A stretch of 16,708 nucleotides of DNA from CAYRHN01 sp964424115 (GCA_964424115.1 CAYRHN010000037.1:1-16708); one strand, 5' to 3'. Shown: positions 1-8,055, numbered from the stretch's first letter. Made by a program: numbers and translations. The notes: a model not told the origin generated them from the sequence alone.

Positions 1-3000
1 CCGCTTTGACCGGCTTCTCTTGCCCCAGGCGCCAGACGCGCCGGACGGCCTGCCAAAGCGTGTAGAGGCTGTACTCGATTTCGGCGAACACCACCGTGGC
101 AAAGGCGATCAGGTCCAACCCGGTTTCCACCAGCTTGGGATTGCACACCAGCACATCTGTGCTGAACAGGCGCTGGTTGATCCACGCCTCGCGCTTACGC
201 GGGTCAACGTTGCCGGAGAGGATCGTCACCCGCAGGCCGGAACGCTCCAGCACTTCTTTGATCCGATCCTGGATATCGCGCGTGCCGGTCTGACGCAGGT
301 AGACCAGCACCTTGCGCCCCTGACGGCGCTCCGCCAGGCAAAACTTGGCCAGCCAGTCTTCTTTGGGTAGTTCGCCGGTCGGTTGGATCACCGCCGGGAG
401 CTGCATGATCTCGGTCTTGCGCCCGGTGTGCTCGCCCCACTCGATCTCATCCACAATGACTTTCTCATCGCGGAAAGCTGAGTTCGGACGCGCCAACGCC
501 CACTGCAGCCACACGGACAGGTAGCGTCCGCTTCGTTTTGCCAGGTCTTTGAGATTTCTTTCCATCTCCTCATACTGGGTGGCATGCAATCCGCCATCCA
601 TATCCAGCGCCGCCACCTCTTCACGATAATCCGGTAGAAAGACGCCCAGGTCTTTGAGCGAGATGAACGCCGTGGTATCCAGCAGCCAGCGGATAATCTC
701 CGGCGAAACACCCGGTTGTTCTTTGGCCTTGTTGAGATAGCGGCGGTTGCCGGTAAAGGCGCCGTCCTCGTCCCCATCGTCATCGTCGCGGCTCTTGCGC
801 TTCATCTCCAGCACGCCATACAGGCGCGCCCAGCGCATCTCATCGTTGAAACCAAACTCGCGCCGCACGCCGGAATTCAGCCGGTGCAGCAACCAGAAGA
901 TGCTGGTGCTTTTTCCGCCGAAGAACGTCCCGGTTAGCGTCAGGGTGTACTTGCAGGCGGTCACCAGTTGATGGAACGCCACGCCTCTGTCTGACGCTTT
1001 TGACGAATACTGATGACATTCGTCCCCGATGAACAGCTTGAAAGCCCCCTTGTGGTGCTTGGCGATGTACTCCGCGATCGAATACCGGCGGGCTTCCGCG
1101 CAGCTGAACAGCGGCGCGCCGCAGGTGCGCCTGCCCCAGATCGGGTTGCCGGCAGCGTCGCGCTTCTTGCGCCCTTCGCTGTCCAGTTCCCACCCATCTA
1201 CCTTGCCCTGGCAAAACAGGCGCTTCTTAGTCAGTTCTTTGGCGTTTTTCCCGTCCACATCTTCTACCACCGGATGACCGCACACCGGGCAGCTTTCTAC
1301 CCGCAGATAGACATCCTTCTTGGTCTTCGCATCCTGCACTGGAACCGGATTGGTGCGCTGCACAAATGCGGGTGACCAGCCCGTGCCCATCTTGGCCGAT
1401 GTGCTGGCCACGATCGCCACCGGTTTCTTGCCCAGGCGTCCGGCCGCACAGTCTTCCAGAAAAGTGCGCACATCGTTGATATCCGCAGGATCATCCGCGT
1501 TGCGCCCGATGCGGCGTATCTCGCGCGCCTGTGCGCCTGGAATGGTTTCTTCCACCTCGCGGATCCACTTGGGCACCAGGTGCGGCGGACAGATGATTAG
1601 CGCGGGGTAAGCGTTGAGCAGTTCAACTGTTGCCGCAGCAATCGTTGTATTGTGTGTCAGGATAAATTCATCCGTGGCATACAATGCTCGCGGGTCAGCC
1701 ACCTTGATACAGGTCGCGTGATCCAATCCCACATACTCAATCTTGGTGATTGCGCGTGAAGGTTGATATTTTGTTTTCGGAACATATCTATTCGCCTTTC
1801 GCGACAACCTGAAAGGATTGAATTGTCCAGGAAGTGACACTATCATTCGATAAGATAACAGCCGATAAGTTGGTTTTTCACGGATGGATACAGTTCCCCC
1901 TAAGGATTGCACCAATTCCTTGACGTTCTCAGCCAATTCTCTTGAAGATGTTGAATATTCTATCGAATGTCTATTTTTATTAACGTGCCCATCTGTATCA
2001 AGAAGGCCTCGTAAAACCTCCAAACGTACGTTTATGCTATTGAAACGGTAGATCTCCGGAATAAATTTTCCTTCTGAATGCTTTCCCCATAGGCCTAGAT
2101 CCATCAGCGCTAGTGTTAACGGATTTTTATATCCCAAAAACTTTCCCGTTTTTTCATCATACCGTCTCAACCCTGAAATGCCATAATCATACTTTGAGCG
2201 TTTGATTACCCGAAGATTAAGCGGCTGTACTGCCTTTTGCACTGACTCGATTATTTCTGTGTCAGCTGAGGATATATTTGGCGTTCCGTTTACCATGGTT
2301 CCATCCCCGATCAACAAACCAAGCAAGTATGGATCGATGGGAACCTCCCGCGCAGCAAACTCAACCGGTTTGACCATTGGGATAAAGCATTGGTGGTTTC
2401 CATTGACGTGCCTCAAGGCATGATCCATGATCTCGCGGGTTGTCACCACCTTAGAGGACCTCCCTCTCCATTTACGAAGCGGAGAGTTGATTTCCCAGAG
2501 ATGATCTGCGGTGACCTGCGTAGAACTGCCGTCCGTAAAGGTAACGCGATAGATTTCTTGAACACCCTGAGGATAGACGCCAAGCACTTTGGTGGGTTTA
2601 CCGTCTGCGCCAATCACCTGATCTCCAACCTGAATCTCGCCCATCAGCTTGTATCCGGACGGGGTATAGACTCTGGCACCATTCCAACTCGCTTTTCCAA
2701 CCCCCATCTCGCCCTGCAGGTTGGCATTCCCCTTCGCCTTCAGCGCGCGCGCCATGGCCGCGGCCACATGCTTTTGGGTGGACAGCAGCCCGGCTTCCTT
2801 CTGCCCGGGCAGCGGTTTGCGCGTGCGCCCGAGCGTGTCCAGGATGGCAGTTTCCTGCGGGGTGGGGTCCATGTTATACAGCGGGGTGTAGGTGCTCATC
2901 ACATGCGCGGCCAGCTGGTCGCCGGAAGCGCGCATGAATTCGGTCAGCCCCTGCACATCCTTGATGATCTGGATCCCGGCCTGGGTGACCTTTGCCACAG

Positions 3001-3982
3001 TCGTGATGAATCGGTCGCGCACCGTTTCCCCATCCTTATCGGCCTCCACCACCTCCTGCTTCTTCAACACCCGGCCTTTGACCAGCATCGGCGCGCCGTC
3101 CGCGTCCTGAATGCGCACCGTACCCATCATGCCGCTGGCCATCAACATCGCGATATGGCCTTTCTTTAAGGGCATCACCGGGCGCAAGCTGCCATCTTTG
3201 ACGGTATCCGGCTGGATCAGGTGCTTCCACTGCGCCATGCTGCTGACCCCATGCGCCAGGGCCGCTTCGGCGATCTCTTCTTTGGTCCAGTCCATACGCG
3301 TGAAGCGCACCGGTTTGCCGCTCAAGTCCCGCGTCGGAGCAGGCAGCAGAGTATATTTAGTCCCCATAGTGGACGCCTCCAGTACAGGCAGCTGCGCGCT
3401 CGCCAGCTGCTGCACCGCCGCGATCTCCTCGCCGTTGGGCACATGATATTTATTCCTGCGGGTTGCCAGCAGGACAACCTGACCGTAGGCGGAGTCCTTG
3501 TAGCGCCCAACGGTGAAGTTCTCGTAATGCCCGGCCAGGATGCGCGCCACTTCCGGCAGGGCAAAAATGTGCTGCGGCACGATGTACACCAGCAGGCCGC
3601 CGCGCGCCAGTTTGGGATTGGCAGATTTCAAGAAGGTCAGCTCAAAGCGCTTCTTCGACTCGCGGTCGCTGTCATACGGCGGATTGAGGAACAACAGGGT
3701 CACCGCCTCCTCGCTCAGCGAAACGCTCTCCCAGGCAGCCTGGTACAGCTTGTCCAGCACCTTTTCCGCCAGGGCAGCACGCACATAGGACAATTCGACG
3801 CCCCAGGTAAGACAGTTCAGCAGGCTGCCCAACAGCGCGGCGGCAGACCCCTCCCCGGCGCATGGATCAAACAAACGGGCCTGGGCGCCGTCCGGCGCAG
3901 CGGCCACATAGCTCGCAATCACGCGCACCACATCTTCATGCGTGGGGTAGTACCCCATCTTCTCTACTGCGGCTGGACGCAT
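1..3982 (-). CDS. DNA N6-adenine methyltransferase-like / SF2 helicase fusion, interrupted by an intein (C-terminus beyond window)
   Basis: One uninterrupted frame of 1327 codons runs from ATG at 3982 to the window edge; I checked it codon by codon for stops. AAGGAGGTG sits about 6 nt before the ATG. Residues 1-210 are a Rossmann methyltransferase: SAM motif DPCAGEG (39-45) and catalytic NPPY (100-103). Residues about 210-420 resemble the DUF6094 family of mobile elements. The SF2 helicase follows: Walker A GEMGVGK (424-430) continues as TT at 779 after the intein, DECH at 987-990, a TGTFFGG segment, and motif VI QAVRRVWRLGQ (1311-1321). A CPVC pair (898-901) with later cysteines may bind zinc. 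The start overlaps the upstream 358-aa gene by 19 nt. It probably methylates or remodels element DNA. The architecture recalls methyltransferase-helicase antirestriction proteins such as phage P1 DarB, by analogy only. The final length is unknown. Confidence 0.9.
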   Translation of the reverse strand, partial: MRPAAVEKMGYYPTHEDVVRVIASYVAAAPDGAQARLFDPCAGEGSAAALLGSLLNCLTWGVELSYVRAALAEKVLDKLYQAAWESVSLSEEAVTLLFLNPPYDSDRESKKRFELTFLKSANPKLARGGLLVYIVPQHIFALPEVARILAGHYENFTVGRYKDSAYGQVVLLATRRNKYHVPNGEEIAAVQQLASAQLPVLEASTMGTKYTLLPAPTRDLSGKPVRFTRMDWTKEEIAEAALAHGVSSMAQWKHLIQPDTVKDGSLRPVMPLKKGHIAMLMASGMMGTVRIQDADGAPMLVKGRVLKKQEVVEADKDGETVRDRFITTVAKVTQAGIQIIKDVQGLTEFMRASGDQLAAHVMSTYTPLYNMDPTPQETAILDTLGRTRKPLPGQKEAGLLSTQKHVAAAMARALKAKGNANLQGEMGVGKASWNGARVYTPSGYKLMGEIQVGDQVIGADGKPTKVLGVYPQGVQEIYRVTFTDGSSTQVTADHLWEINSPLRKWRGRSSKVVTTREIMDHALRHVNGNHQCFIPMVKPVEFAAREVPIDPYLLGLLIGDGTMVNGTPNISSADTEIIESVQKAVQPLNLRVIKRSKYDYGISGLRRYDEKTGKFLGYKNPLTLALMDLGLWGKHSEGKFIPEIYRFNSINVRLEVLRGLLDTDGHVNKNRHSIEYSTSSRELAENVKELVQSLGGTVSIREKPTYRLLSYRMIVSLPGQFNPFRLSRKANRYVPKTKYQPSRAITKIEYVGLDHATCIKVADPRALYATDEFILTHNTTIAAATVELLNAYPALIICPPHLVPKWIREVEETIPGAQAREIRRIGRNADDPADINDVRTFLEDCAAGRLGKKPVAIVASTSAKMGTGWSPAFVQRTNPVPVQDAKTKKDVYLRVESCPVCGHPVVEDVDGKNAKELTKKRLFCQGKVDGWELDSEGRKKRDAAGNPIWGRRTCGAPLFSCAEARRYSIAEYIAKHHKGAFKLFIGDECHQYSSKASDRGVAFHQLVTACKYTLTLTGTFFGGKSTSIFWLLHRLNSGVRREFGFNDEMRWARLYGVLEMKRKSRDDDDGDEDGAFTGNRRYLNKAKEQPGVSPEIIRWLLDTTAFISLKDLGVFLPDYREEVAALDMDGGLHATQYEEMERNLKDLAKRSGRYLSVWLQWALARPNSAFRDEKVIVDEIEWGEHTGRKTEIMQLPAVIQPTGELPKEDWLAKFCLAERRQGRKVLVYLRQTGTRDIQDRIKEVLERSGLRVTILSGNVDPRKREAWINQRLFSTDVLVCNPKLVETGLDLIAFATVVFAEIEYSLYTLWQAVRRVWRLGQEKPVKA
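1649..2692 (-). mobile_element. Class 3 (WCT) intein with LAGLIDADG homing endonuclease domain
   Basis: This is a 348-residue in-frame insertion between Lys430 and Thr779 of the helicase Walker A motif (GEMGVGK / TT). The first residue is Ala, not Cys or Ser, so a classical first N-S/O acyl shift is impossible. Block B has His64 and Trp66 (TADHLWEI). Block F has Cys328 (ATCIKV), and the end is Thr346-His347-Asn348 followed by Thr. Trp in block B, Cys in block F and Thr in block G are the defining WCT set of class 3 inteins, in which the block F Cys starts splicing. Two dodecapeptide motifs, LLGLLIGDG (123-131) and LRGLLDTDG (227-235), mark a LAGLIDADG endonuclease with both acidic residues intact. 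The insert is visibly AT-richer than both exteins. Splicing competence and endonuclease activity are inferred. Confidence 0.93.
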
Positions 3983-5040
3983 ACTTCACCTCCTTCAGCG
4001 ATCAAGATCTGTTCGGAAACGATCAAGTCATGGACCAGCGTGACCCAATCGCGGTGCAAGAGAATTTCATAACCGCGCGCGACATCCCCGTTCACGGTCA
4101 GGGATTTCAAGAACCCGGCATGTTCAGCCGCCTCCCAGATCACTTCCGCCCAGGCTTCCAATACCGGGATGGGCAGGGCTTCATTGAGCCGTTCCACCAG
4201 CAAGCGCCGCGCTTCAGCCGCTGCGTTCTGCGCCGTGGCAAAGATCAGCAGGTATGCGCTCACATCGCCGGGCTCCCAACGGCCGGCCAAGGCGCGCCGG
4301 TTGACCATCACCGCGTGCGTCTCGCCATATTCCGCCATCGGCAGCGTGACAACCTCGTAGCGGTCCGCGCCGCGCAGGTAGTAGGTGCGTGAACGCGAAC
4401 TGGCAGTCATGATCTTACCCGTCGCCAGGGTCGCCTTTACCGAAGCGATAAGCACCTTGTGGCCCACCACGCTCAGGTAAACCAACGCGCCGGACTCATC
4501 GGCAGCGAAGCCGATCAAACTGACCGATGCCTGGGCGCTGGAAAGGGTCATCAGCCCCTCCGGAAAGCTAGTCGGGCGCGGTTCGCCCACGGCCTCGATA
4601 CGCCAGACGTTGATCCCTGAACCAGCTTCGGCAAGATTTTTGTTCAATTCCTGCATCAAGGTGTACAGCGGCTTCCAGGTCTCCACGTTGGTGAAGGTGT
4701 GCAGCACGTCCTCCACCTGCACCGTGATCACCGCGGCGCCCATATCCAATTTCGCCTCCGCGAGATAGATACGCTGGTAGTTCTCAGCCGCTTTTGGCAG
4801 CGGCTGGCCTTCGATGGGAGTAAAGATGTAGTAGCGCCCTTCATAGTCAATGTAGCCGGCGCCGTTCTTCAGTTCAAAGTCATGCCCGTTCTGGCGGCTG
4901 TATCCATAGTCCCCCAGCGCGCGGTAGCCCACCAGACCGCTACCTTCCGATGAGCCAAACACCAGCTTGCCCTGCTGCTGGAGGCGGATAGCTTCCGTCA
5001 GCCGCTCTTTCAAATAGGTATCTTCATAGCATTTGTCCAC
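3964..5040 (-). CDS. Unrecognised 358-aa protein between the PRTRC-like cassette and the methyltransferase-helicase
   Basis: I do not recognise a family. The start is GTG (residues MDKCYEDTYLKERL), placed four bases after a perfect AAGGAGG; the nearby ATG is out of frame. The protein is soluble-looking, with no signal peptide or membrane segment. The N-terminal half has Gly/Tyr-rich strand-like segments (GDYGYSRQNGHDFELKNGAGYIDY is split by charged residues). The C-terminal third is helical and Ala/Glu-rich (about residues 265-330). Its stop lies 19 nt inside the methyltransferase-helicase gene, so the two are very likely translationally coupled and may act together. The gene is preceded by a 12-bp hairpin and ATTTAA box shared with ssb and dnaN, suggesting it heads a separately controlled transcript or processed mRNA. 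Coding status is secure from the ribosome site, overlap and length; function is unknown. Confidence 0.8.
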   Translation of the reverse strand: MDKCYEDTYLKERLTEAIRLQQQGKLVFGSSEGSGLVGYRALGDYGYSRQNGHDFELKNGAGYIDYEGRYYIFTPIEGQPLPKAAENYQRIYLAEAKLDMGAAVITVQVEDVLHTFTNVETWKPLYTLMQELNKNLAEAGSGINVWRIEAVGEPRPTSFPEGLMTLSSAQASVSLIGFAADESGALVYLSVVGHKVLIASVKATLATGKIMTASSRSRTYYLRGADRYEVVTLPMAEYGETHAVMVNRRALAGRWEPGDVSAYLLIFATAQNAAAEARRLLVERLNEALPIPVLEAWAEVIWEAAEHAGFLKSLTVNGDVARGYEILLHRDWVTLVHDLIVSEQILIAEGGEVCVQPQ

Positions 5041-5060
5041 GAGACCTCCTTAAATACAAT

Positions 5061-5091
5061 CCGGGAGGCCGCCAAATCAGCGGCCTCCCGG
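5061..5091 (-). repeat. Intergenic hairpin with downstream ATTTAA box, upstream of the 358-aa gene
   Basis: A perfect 12-bp inverted repeat (CCGGGAGGCCGC / GCGGCCTCCCGG) flanks a 7-nt loop in the 74-nt gap after the ThiF-like gene. Read on the minus strand, the stem is followed by ATTGT, then ATTTAA, then the ribosome site AAGGAGG and GTG. It lacks a proper U tract, so a classical intrinsic terminator is not the best reading; attenuation or an RNA-processing role is possible. The same arrangement occurs before dnaN and ssb. Confidence 0.75.
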
Positions 5092-5114
5092 TGGATATAT
5101 CCTCACTCGCCCTA

Positions 5115-5894
5115 CTACCTCACGCAGTACACCGATCGAGTCGTCCCGCTTTCCAGGTCGATATAGGTAGCGCGCTTGCGCAGGTCGCCGGTGATCAGCA
5201 GGCGCACCAGGTAGTCAGCCGCCTCCGCCGCCATGCGCACGTTGATCGCCAATCCCTGCGCTTCCTGCGCGTTGAGTTCCGCGCAGGAGAGCGCCGCTTC
5301 TGTCTGCGGGCGTTCCTCCACAAGATCAGGGTGAACCTCGCATGGCAGCGGCAGCCAGGTGGTCAGCCCCGGCAGTTCCACCCCATCCCGCAGCCCGCCG
5401 CCCAGCACCACCTGGCCGGAGTTCTTTTCGTTGCCGCAGTCCAGCCACCAGGCCGGCGCGGATCGCTCCAGCGCGGCAAGGATGCTGCGCCGGCCCTGCG
5501 GCCCGTCCACACAGCCGATATAGACCGGCGCAACGTTAGATGGATAGGTTTTGGGCGGCTCGAAACAGCGCGGCTGCGCGGCAATCGGCAGTCCAAAGGC
5601 CGCGCTCAGGCGCACTGCCAGAGCGACGGCTTTGTTGCGCCCAACCTCCGCCGGCGAAAAGTTCTGCCGGATGGTGTTCTTGAGTTCTACGGTGTCCGGG
5701 TCCACAAACGTGACCCGCACCTCAAAGTTCGGGCGCCTGTCGCGCAGCAGGCGCGCAATGCGGGCCACGTGCGGCGCCAGCCAGGAACCGGTCCCCCCGC
5801 ACCCCACCAGCACGAGCGCTACCGCGCTGGTGGCGGGAAACCAGACCGGGCAGGCGCTGGCATACTCCAGATCAAAATTCGGAGCCGCAGGCAT
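5115..5894 (-). CDS. ThiF/E1-like adenylyltransferase, PRTRC-type
   Basis: A 259-aa E1-superfamily protein that would adenylate the C-terminus of a ubiquitin-like partner. It has the nucleotide motif GCGGTGS (31-37), VDPDTVE (64-70) with Asn73, IRQNF (75-79), Lys88 and CVDG (128-131). LDCGN...GQVVLG (151-165) and SCAELNAQ (203-210) resemble the later conserved blocks of PRTRC ThiF proteins; Cys153 and Cys204 are candidate catalytic cysteines, which I cannot decide between. ATG at 5894 is chosen because GGAGG lies 6 nt upstream and the Rossmann fold starts about residue 25; a longer in-frame extension upstream is only the shadow of the neighbouring gene. It overlaps the JAMM gene by 23 nt, so the two are coupled. 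Family assignment is firm; the PRTRC subtype rests on motifs plus neighbours. Confidence 0.9.
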   Translation of the reverse strand: MPAAPNFDLEYASACPVWFPATSAVALVLVGCGGTGSWLAPHVARIARLLRDRRPNFEVRVTFVDPDTVELKNTIRQNFSPAEVGRNKAVALAVRLSAAFGLPIAAQPRCFEPPKTYPSNVAPVYIGCVDGPQGRRSILAALERSAPAWWLDCGNEKNSGQVVLGGGLRDGVELPGLTTWLPLPCEVHPDLVEERPQTEAALSCAELNAQEAQGLAINVRMAAEAADYLVRLLITGDLRKRATYIDLESGTTRSVYCVR

Positions 5895-6462
5895 ATGCTT
5901 CCTCCAGGCACTCCGGCACTTCGCAGACCGCATCCAGCGGCGCCATCCAGAACCAGCCGAACACGCCGATGCGCGCCAGGGCGCACTTGCCGCGCCTGCC
6001 GAAGACCAGGTACAGCCGAAAACCGGAGGCTTCCTCTTCATCATCGGTCATCGAGAAGAAAGCATCCAGTTCGCCGTGGGAGTGCGCTTCGGCCAGGAAA
6101 CCGTTGGCCGCCCAGGGATCGCGCAGCTGAACCGAACAAGGCGCAGCGCTTTGCTCAGGACGGTGCAGGCTCCAGCCCTGCCCGTCAAATCTCAGGTAGA
6201 AGAGCGCTTCGAGCGCGCTCTGGCTGCTGATCAGCGCCATTTCTGCCATCAGGGAAGCAGGGATGCGCGTCATCCTGACCTGTGGTTCGATATGCGCCAG
6301 CCCAGGGATCGCCCCCGCCAGTCCAGAAACGATTGGAAAGATCACCTGCAGCCCGGGACGCTCGGCGTGGATGAAGATGCCGTTGCTGCCAACCAGCACC
6401 TGATACAGGCCGTCCGGGCTGCCCGGCGTTGTCCCTTGCGTGACGAAACGGTAGCTGATCAT
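5872..6462 (-). CDS. JAMM/MPN metallopeptidase-like protein, PRTRC protein A-like
   Basis: A 196-aa protein. The C-terminal half carries a complete JAMM signature: Glu85 as the likely upstream acid, then His127-Ser-His129, seven residues, Ser137 and Asp140 (HSHGELDAFFSMTD). JAMM enzymes of this type use zinc to cleave isopeptide or peptide bonds at the C-terminus of ubiquitin-like proteins. The N-terminal 75 residues form an extra domain without motifs I recognise. The ATG overlaps the stop of the E2-like gene as ATGA, with only a weak ribosome site, so translation is probably coupled. It is followed with overlap by the ThiF-like gene. Position between B and ThiF matches PRTRC protein A. It would mature or remove the ubiquitin-like protein encoded upstream; that role is inferred. 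Confidence 0.87.
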   Translation of the reverse strand: MISYRFVTQGTTPGSPDGLYQVLVGSNGIFIHAERPGLQVIFPIVSGLAGAIPGLAHIEPQVRMTRIPASLMAEMALISSQSALEALFYLRFDGQGWSLHRPEQSAAPCSVQLRDPWAANGFLAEAHSHGELDAFFSMTDDEEEASGFRLYLVFGRRGKCALARIGVFGWFWMAPLDAVCEVPECLEEAYACGSEF

Positions 6463-7130
6463 TGCAGCGCCCTGTCAACAACCTCGCGCGCTGGCGCGAT
6501 GAAGAGCAACTCCTTCATCGGGAAGCGCCGCTTGCCATCCAGTGTTTCGAGCAGGCCCAGGATATTGCCTGGGAACGAGACACATTTACCTTCGCTCAGG
6601 TCGCGGTTGAAGGCTGAGGCAAAGAAGGCCCTCCAGGGCGCTTCCGGGTCTTCCAGGCTGACCGCGGGAAACCCCGCTGATCCCCAGCACACTGCCCCAT
6701 CGTTGTGCAGGTTGGGGAACGGCGCGCGGAAAGCCGACGCGTCCGGGCGCAGGCGCACATCCATATCCACCGCCCACAGGTGCGCCTTGCGTTCATCGGG
6801 CTTGACCAGCATGACCGTGGCCGGGATCGGAATGGTCAACGTTTGGCTGGCGTCATGTGCCCGGACAATGGTGATCTTCACCACCGTTGGCGCGTGATAA
6901 TACACATACCCGCCACCGCTGCGGTAGAAAACGCGCGCCACGTTGGGCGACAACCAGGCAGTATCCCAGGCGTGACCGGCAAAAGCGCCAACCACGTCTG
7001 CGGCGTTGAGAATTTTAAACGTGGATACGCCATTCTCATCCACGTCCCGGAACAGGTACTGGCCTTGCTTTTCAATCAGATATAAAGCTGGAAAGGCCTC
7101 CAGCACATCGGTACCGTACTTTTTTGCCAT
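6459..7130 (-). CDS. E2-like protein, PRTRC protein B-like (Prok-E2 family D type)
   Basis: A 223-aa protein starting MAKKYGTD; the ATG at 7130 is chosen because AGGAGG lies 4 nt upstream, while a longer reading frame starting at 7265 lacks such a site. The diagnostic stretch is about residues 133-151: FRAPFPN, then LHNDG, then VCWG, with Cys148. PRTRC protein B families conserve an FRAP.(F/Y)PN...DG.(I/V)C.G block, and this family has been placed in the E2/UBC fold (Prok-E2_D) with the cysteine near the active site. The C-terminus (FPMKELLF, 193-200) also fits. It would carry or transfer an activated ubiquitin-like protein from the ThiF protein. Transfer activity is inferred. It overlaps the JAMM gene by ATGA and follows the F-like gene by 17 nt. 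Confidence 0.82.
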   Translation of the reverse strand: MAKKYGTDVLEAFPALYLIEKQGQYLFRDVDENGVSTFKILNAADVVGAFAGHAWDTAWLSPNVARVFYRSGGGYVYYHAPTVVKITIVRAHDASQTLTIPIPATVMLVKPDERKAHLWAVDMDVRLRPDASAFRAPFPNLHNDGAVCWGSAGFPAVSLEDPEAPWRAFFASAFNRDLSEGKCVSFPGNILGLLETLDGKRRFPMKELLFIAPAREVVDRALQ

Positions 7131-7147
7131 ATATCCTCCTTTTGGTT

Positions 7148-7771
7148 TTAGCCAGTCGAACTGGCGGTCATTGCGGCAGCGAATTGGCGCAGCGCTGCCT
7201 TGTTTTGAAACGCAGCGCGCTCTGCCTGTTGAAACTGGCGTATCCAGCCCTGTCCGACCTGCCAATCATCCGCCAGGCGCCGCAGGTTCTCCGTGGTCGC
7301 CAGGTAGCGCGTATCCTGGATCGCATCTTCGTAGCTGTAGTCGAGCACCAGATTCCCGGTAGCCTGGGCGACAAAGGTATATGCCGCGGCCATCCCCGGA
7401 TCGGCGAACTGTTCAAACACATCCCAGCGCATACGCGCGACGCGCGGCATCTCATCCGGCGACACCTGCCAGCCAAAATGTCGGTTGGCCACTTCCCACT
7501 GGTCATCGTCCACCCGCGAGTCGCAATACAGCAGGAACCAGTAGAACCAGGCTGCCGGATCCAGACAGGTCGGATCGCACAGGGTTTCGTAGAGGGAATC
7601 GGCGCTTTCGCGTTCATTGGGCGGCGAAAGGTAGACCACCTCGGAATCCAGCGCGTCTTCGTAAGCCCATTCGTTGAGCGGGAACAGGTGCGTGTTGACC
7701 AGCGCAAACATCGACTCCAGCCAACGCTCGCTGCCAGGGGTTTCTGCGCGGAGAGCGGCACCGGTTTCCAC
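7148..7771 (-). CDS. PRTRC protein F-position protein, 207 aa from GTG (true start uncertain)
   Basis: I do not recognise the sequence itself; its place between the ubiquitin-like C gene and the E2-like B gene is where PRTRC protein F usually lies. The protein is acidic and Trp/Tyr-rich in the middle (DPAAWFYWFLLYCDSR) with a Gln/Ala-rich helical end. GTG at 7771 has AGGAG 9 nt upstream and is the best conventional start. The same frame, however, stays open and protein-like for another 32 codons upstream (DPEEPLREARAKIRAYIPYL), back to a TGA at 7868-7870. In that stretch there is no ATG or GTG, only CTG codons. The N-terminus may therefore be longer, use a CTG start, or belong to a gene split by the TGA. 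Confidence 0.7.
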   Translation of the reverse strand: METGAALRAETPGSERWLESMFALVNTHLFPLNEWAYEDALDSEVVYLSPPNERESADSLYETLCDPTCLDPAAWFYWFLLYCDSRVDDDQWEVANRHFGWQVSPDEMPRVARMRWDVFEQFADPGMAAAYTFVAQATGNLVLDYSYEDAIQDTRYLATTENLRRLADDWQVGQGWIRQFQQAERAAFQNKAALRQFAAAMTASSTG

Positions 7772-7867
7772 GGGTTCGCGCTCCTGCAGGACGACCAGGT
7801 AGGGAATATAGGCGCGGATCTTTGCCCGCGCCTCGCGCAGCGGTTCTTCAGGGTCGCATCGTTGCAG

Positions 7868-8050
7868 TCAGCAGCGCCGGTCTGCATTGGGAGAGGCCGC
7901 GCGCCGGATTTCAAAGACCGGCGCGCGTTTCTGGGCTGCATTCAAGGCGCGCTGCGCTGCCTGGAGCGGCGGGTTGGCGCACGAACGGTTGCTGCGTTGT
8001 ACCTGGTGCAAAGCGCGCTCCATGCGGTTGATTGCCGTTCTGATCTGCAT
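7868..8050 (-). CDS. Small ORF, 60 aa, in the same frame as the F-position gene
   Basis: ATG at 8050 lies 5 nt after the stop of the ubiquitin-like gene, with AAGGGG about 10 nt upstream inside that gene. The product (starts MQIRTAINRMERALHQVQ) is basic and predicted helical, with Arg/Gln/Ala-rich composition and a C-terminal RRC. It ends at TGA (7868-7870), after which the same frame continues as coding-like sequence into the F-position gene. Two readings are open: an independent small protein, or the N-terminus of a 300-aa protein broken or regulated at the TGA. The first 30 residues look like a genuine helix, while the last 20 are less protein-like. Confidence 0.5.
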   Translation of the reverse strand: MQIRTAINRMERALHQVQRSNRSCANPPLQAAQRALNAAQKRAPVFEIRRAASPNADRRC

Positions 8051-8055
8051 GGCGA

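Noticed and set aside
5895..6044. A longer N-terminus for the ThiF-like protein
   Set aside because: The extension is Arg/Ser/Trp-rich out-of-frame shadow of the JAMM gene, and ATG 5894 has a proper GGAGG site.
5551..6897. A 448-codon plus-strand open frame across the A, B and ThiF genes, and similar long plus-strand frames at 7124-8104, 5091-6230 and 2390-3169
   Set aside because: They are antisense shadows caused by GC-rich codon use. The minus-strand genes have family motifs, ribosome sites and coupled overlaps; the plus frames have none.
7131..7265. A longer N-terminus for the E2-like protein
   Set aside because: It would overlap the F-position gene with non-protein-like sequence, while ATG 7130 has AGGAGG at the right distance.
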